DNA from: an uncultured Elusimicrobiales bacterium
GTDB taxonomy: Bacteria > Elusimicrobiota > Elusimicrobia > Elusimicrobiales > Elusimicrobiaceae
Assembly (NCBI GenBank): GCA_944322775.1
Contig: CALUQA010000011.1
Coordinates: 1-5,693, forward strand
Reading direction: 5' to 3'
DNA length: 5,693 nucleotides
Below the pieces are notes generated by a model. The model was not told where the DNA came from. It searched no databases and worked only from the letters and a program-made list of their open reading frames with translations. Position 1 is the stretch's first letter. Each line of letters opens with the position of its first letter. This document shows positions 5,502 to 5,693 of the stretch, one piece after another. Both the position numbers and the translations under genes were made by a program.

Positions 5502-5693
5502 ACCCAAACCTGGCGGCCTATAAAAAATCCAGCTTCGGCCCGGCGTTTTTGTTTTTGGACAAACGCCGCCGCGCCGCTTTGGCCGCATATTATGCGTTTT
5601 GCCGTTTGATGGACGACATTGCCGACGAACCCCAGGTGGACGACCGCTTGGGGGAGCTGACTTTGTGGCAGGAAGAAATCCATCGCGTTTTTG
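5498..5693 (+). CDS. Squalene/phytoene synthase family protein, N-terminal fragment (runs off the window)
   Basis: ATG 5498 overlaps the kinase stop by ATGA and has GGAG (5487-5490) 7 nt upstream. The 65 visible residues match the start of class I head-to-head prenyl synthases: KKSSFGPAFLFLDKRRRAALAA, then YYAFCRLMDDIADE. That last block holds the first Asp-rich motif DDIAD (D39, D40, D43), which binds Mg-diphosphate. Full-length members are around 280 residues, so most of the gene, including the second Asp-rich motif, lies beyond the edge. The family joins two isoprenoid diphosphates (farnesyl or geranylgeranyl) into presqualene diphosphate, squalene or phytoene for hopanoids or carotenoids. 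The SSF-x-x-AF-x-FL opening and AFCR are more like HpnD (presqualene diphosphate synthase) than HpnC, but this fragment cannot settle the product. No other isoprenoid gene is visible in the window. Confidence 0.85.
   Translation, partial: MNPNLAAYKKSSFGPAFLFLDKRRRAALAAYYAFCRLMDDIADEPQVDDRLGELTLWQEEIHRVF

Noticed and set aside
4455..5588. A 377-codon open frame on the minus strand covering the whole pantothenate kinase gene
   Set aside because: Its translation is rich in His, Arg, Gly and Phe with no recognisable motif, and it is antisense to three well-supported genes (peptidase end, kinase, synthase start). The length is explained by the G/C-rich third codon positions of the real genes.
1..5693. 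Search for CRISPR arrays, insertion sequences, tRNA genes, phage or defence genes
   Set aside because: No regularly spaced repeats, transposase motifs, terminal inverted repeats or cloverleaf sequences were seen; the window reads as ordinary core chromosome.

Overview
The window looks like chromosomal DNA of a Gram-negative (diderm) bacterium. It encodes an outer-membrane beta-barrel with a signal peptide and terminal Phe, plus a secreted zinc peptidase. Coding is dense and genes overlap by ATGA. No mobile element, CRISPR array, tRNA or rRNA was seen. The combination of pyruvoyl arginine decarboxylase, agmatinase, type II pantothenate kinase and squalene/phytoene synthase, with intermediate GC, would fit a host-associated lineage such as Elusimicrobiota. 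That placement is an impression, not a proof.

Layout. (1) Bases 2-259 (+) are the 3' end of a TPR-repeat gene. (2) A promoter (272-300) and ribosome site lead into a small 8-stranded beta-barrel outer-membrane protein (340-966, +). (3) A strong bidirectional intrinsic terminator (986-1017) separates it from a convergent minus-strand operon. (4) That operon, read right to left, is pyruvoyl-dependent arginine decarboxylase (2484-1930) then agmatinase (1917-1030), with a 12-nt gap. (5) A 141-bp AT-rich divergent control region (2485-2625) carries two perfect dyads, a good minus-strand promoter, three copies of TAACAAAT and a pair of GCCGGTC direct repeats. (6) To the right, a plus-strand operon runs from a signal-peptide-bearing M3A oligopeptidase (2626-4665) through a type II pantothenate kinase (4662-5501) to the start of a squalene/phytoene synthase family gene (5498 to the window edge). 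Both junctions are ATGA overlaps.

How the genes work together. The minus operon forms a complete two-step route: arginine to agmatine plus CO2, then agmatine to putrescine plus urea. The plus operon couples three jobs with no obvious shared pathway: peptide trimming, the first step of CoA synthesis, and head-to-head isoprenoid condensation. The two operons share the divergent control region. The most interesting signals are the architecture of that region and a possible internal start in the peptidase gene, located exactly at the predicted signal-peptide cleavage site. I did not find a clearly novel multi-gene system.
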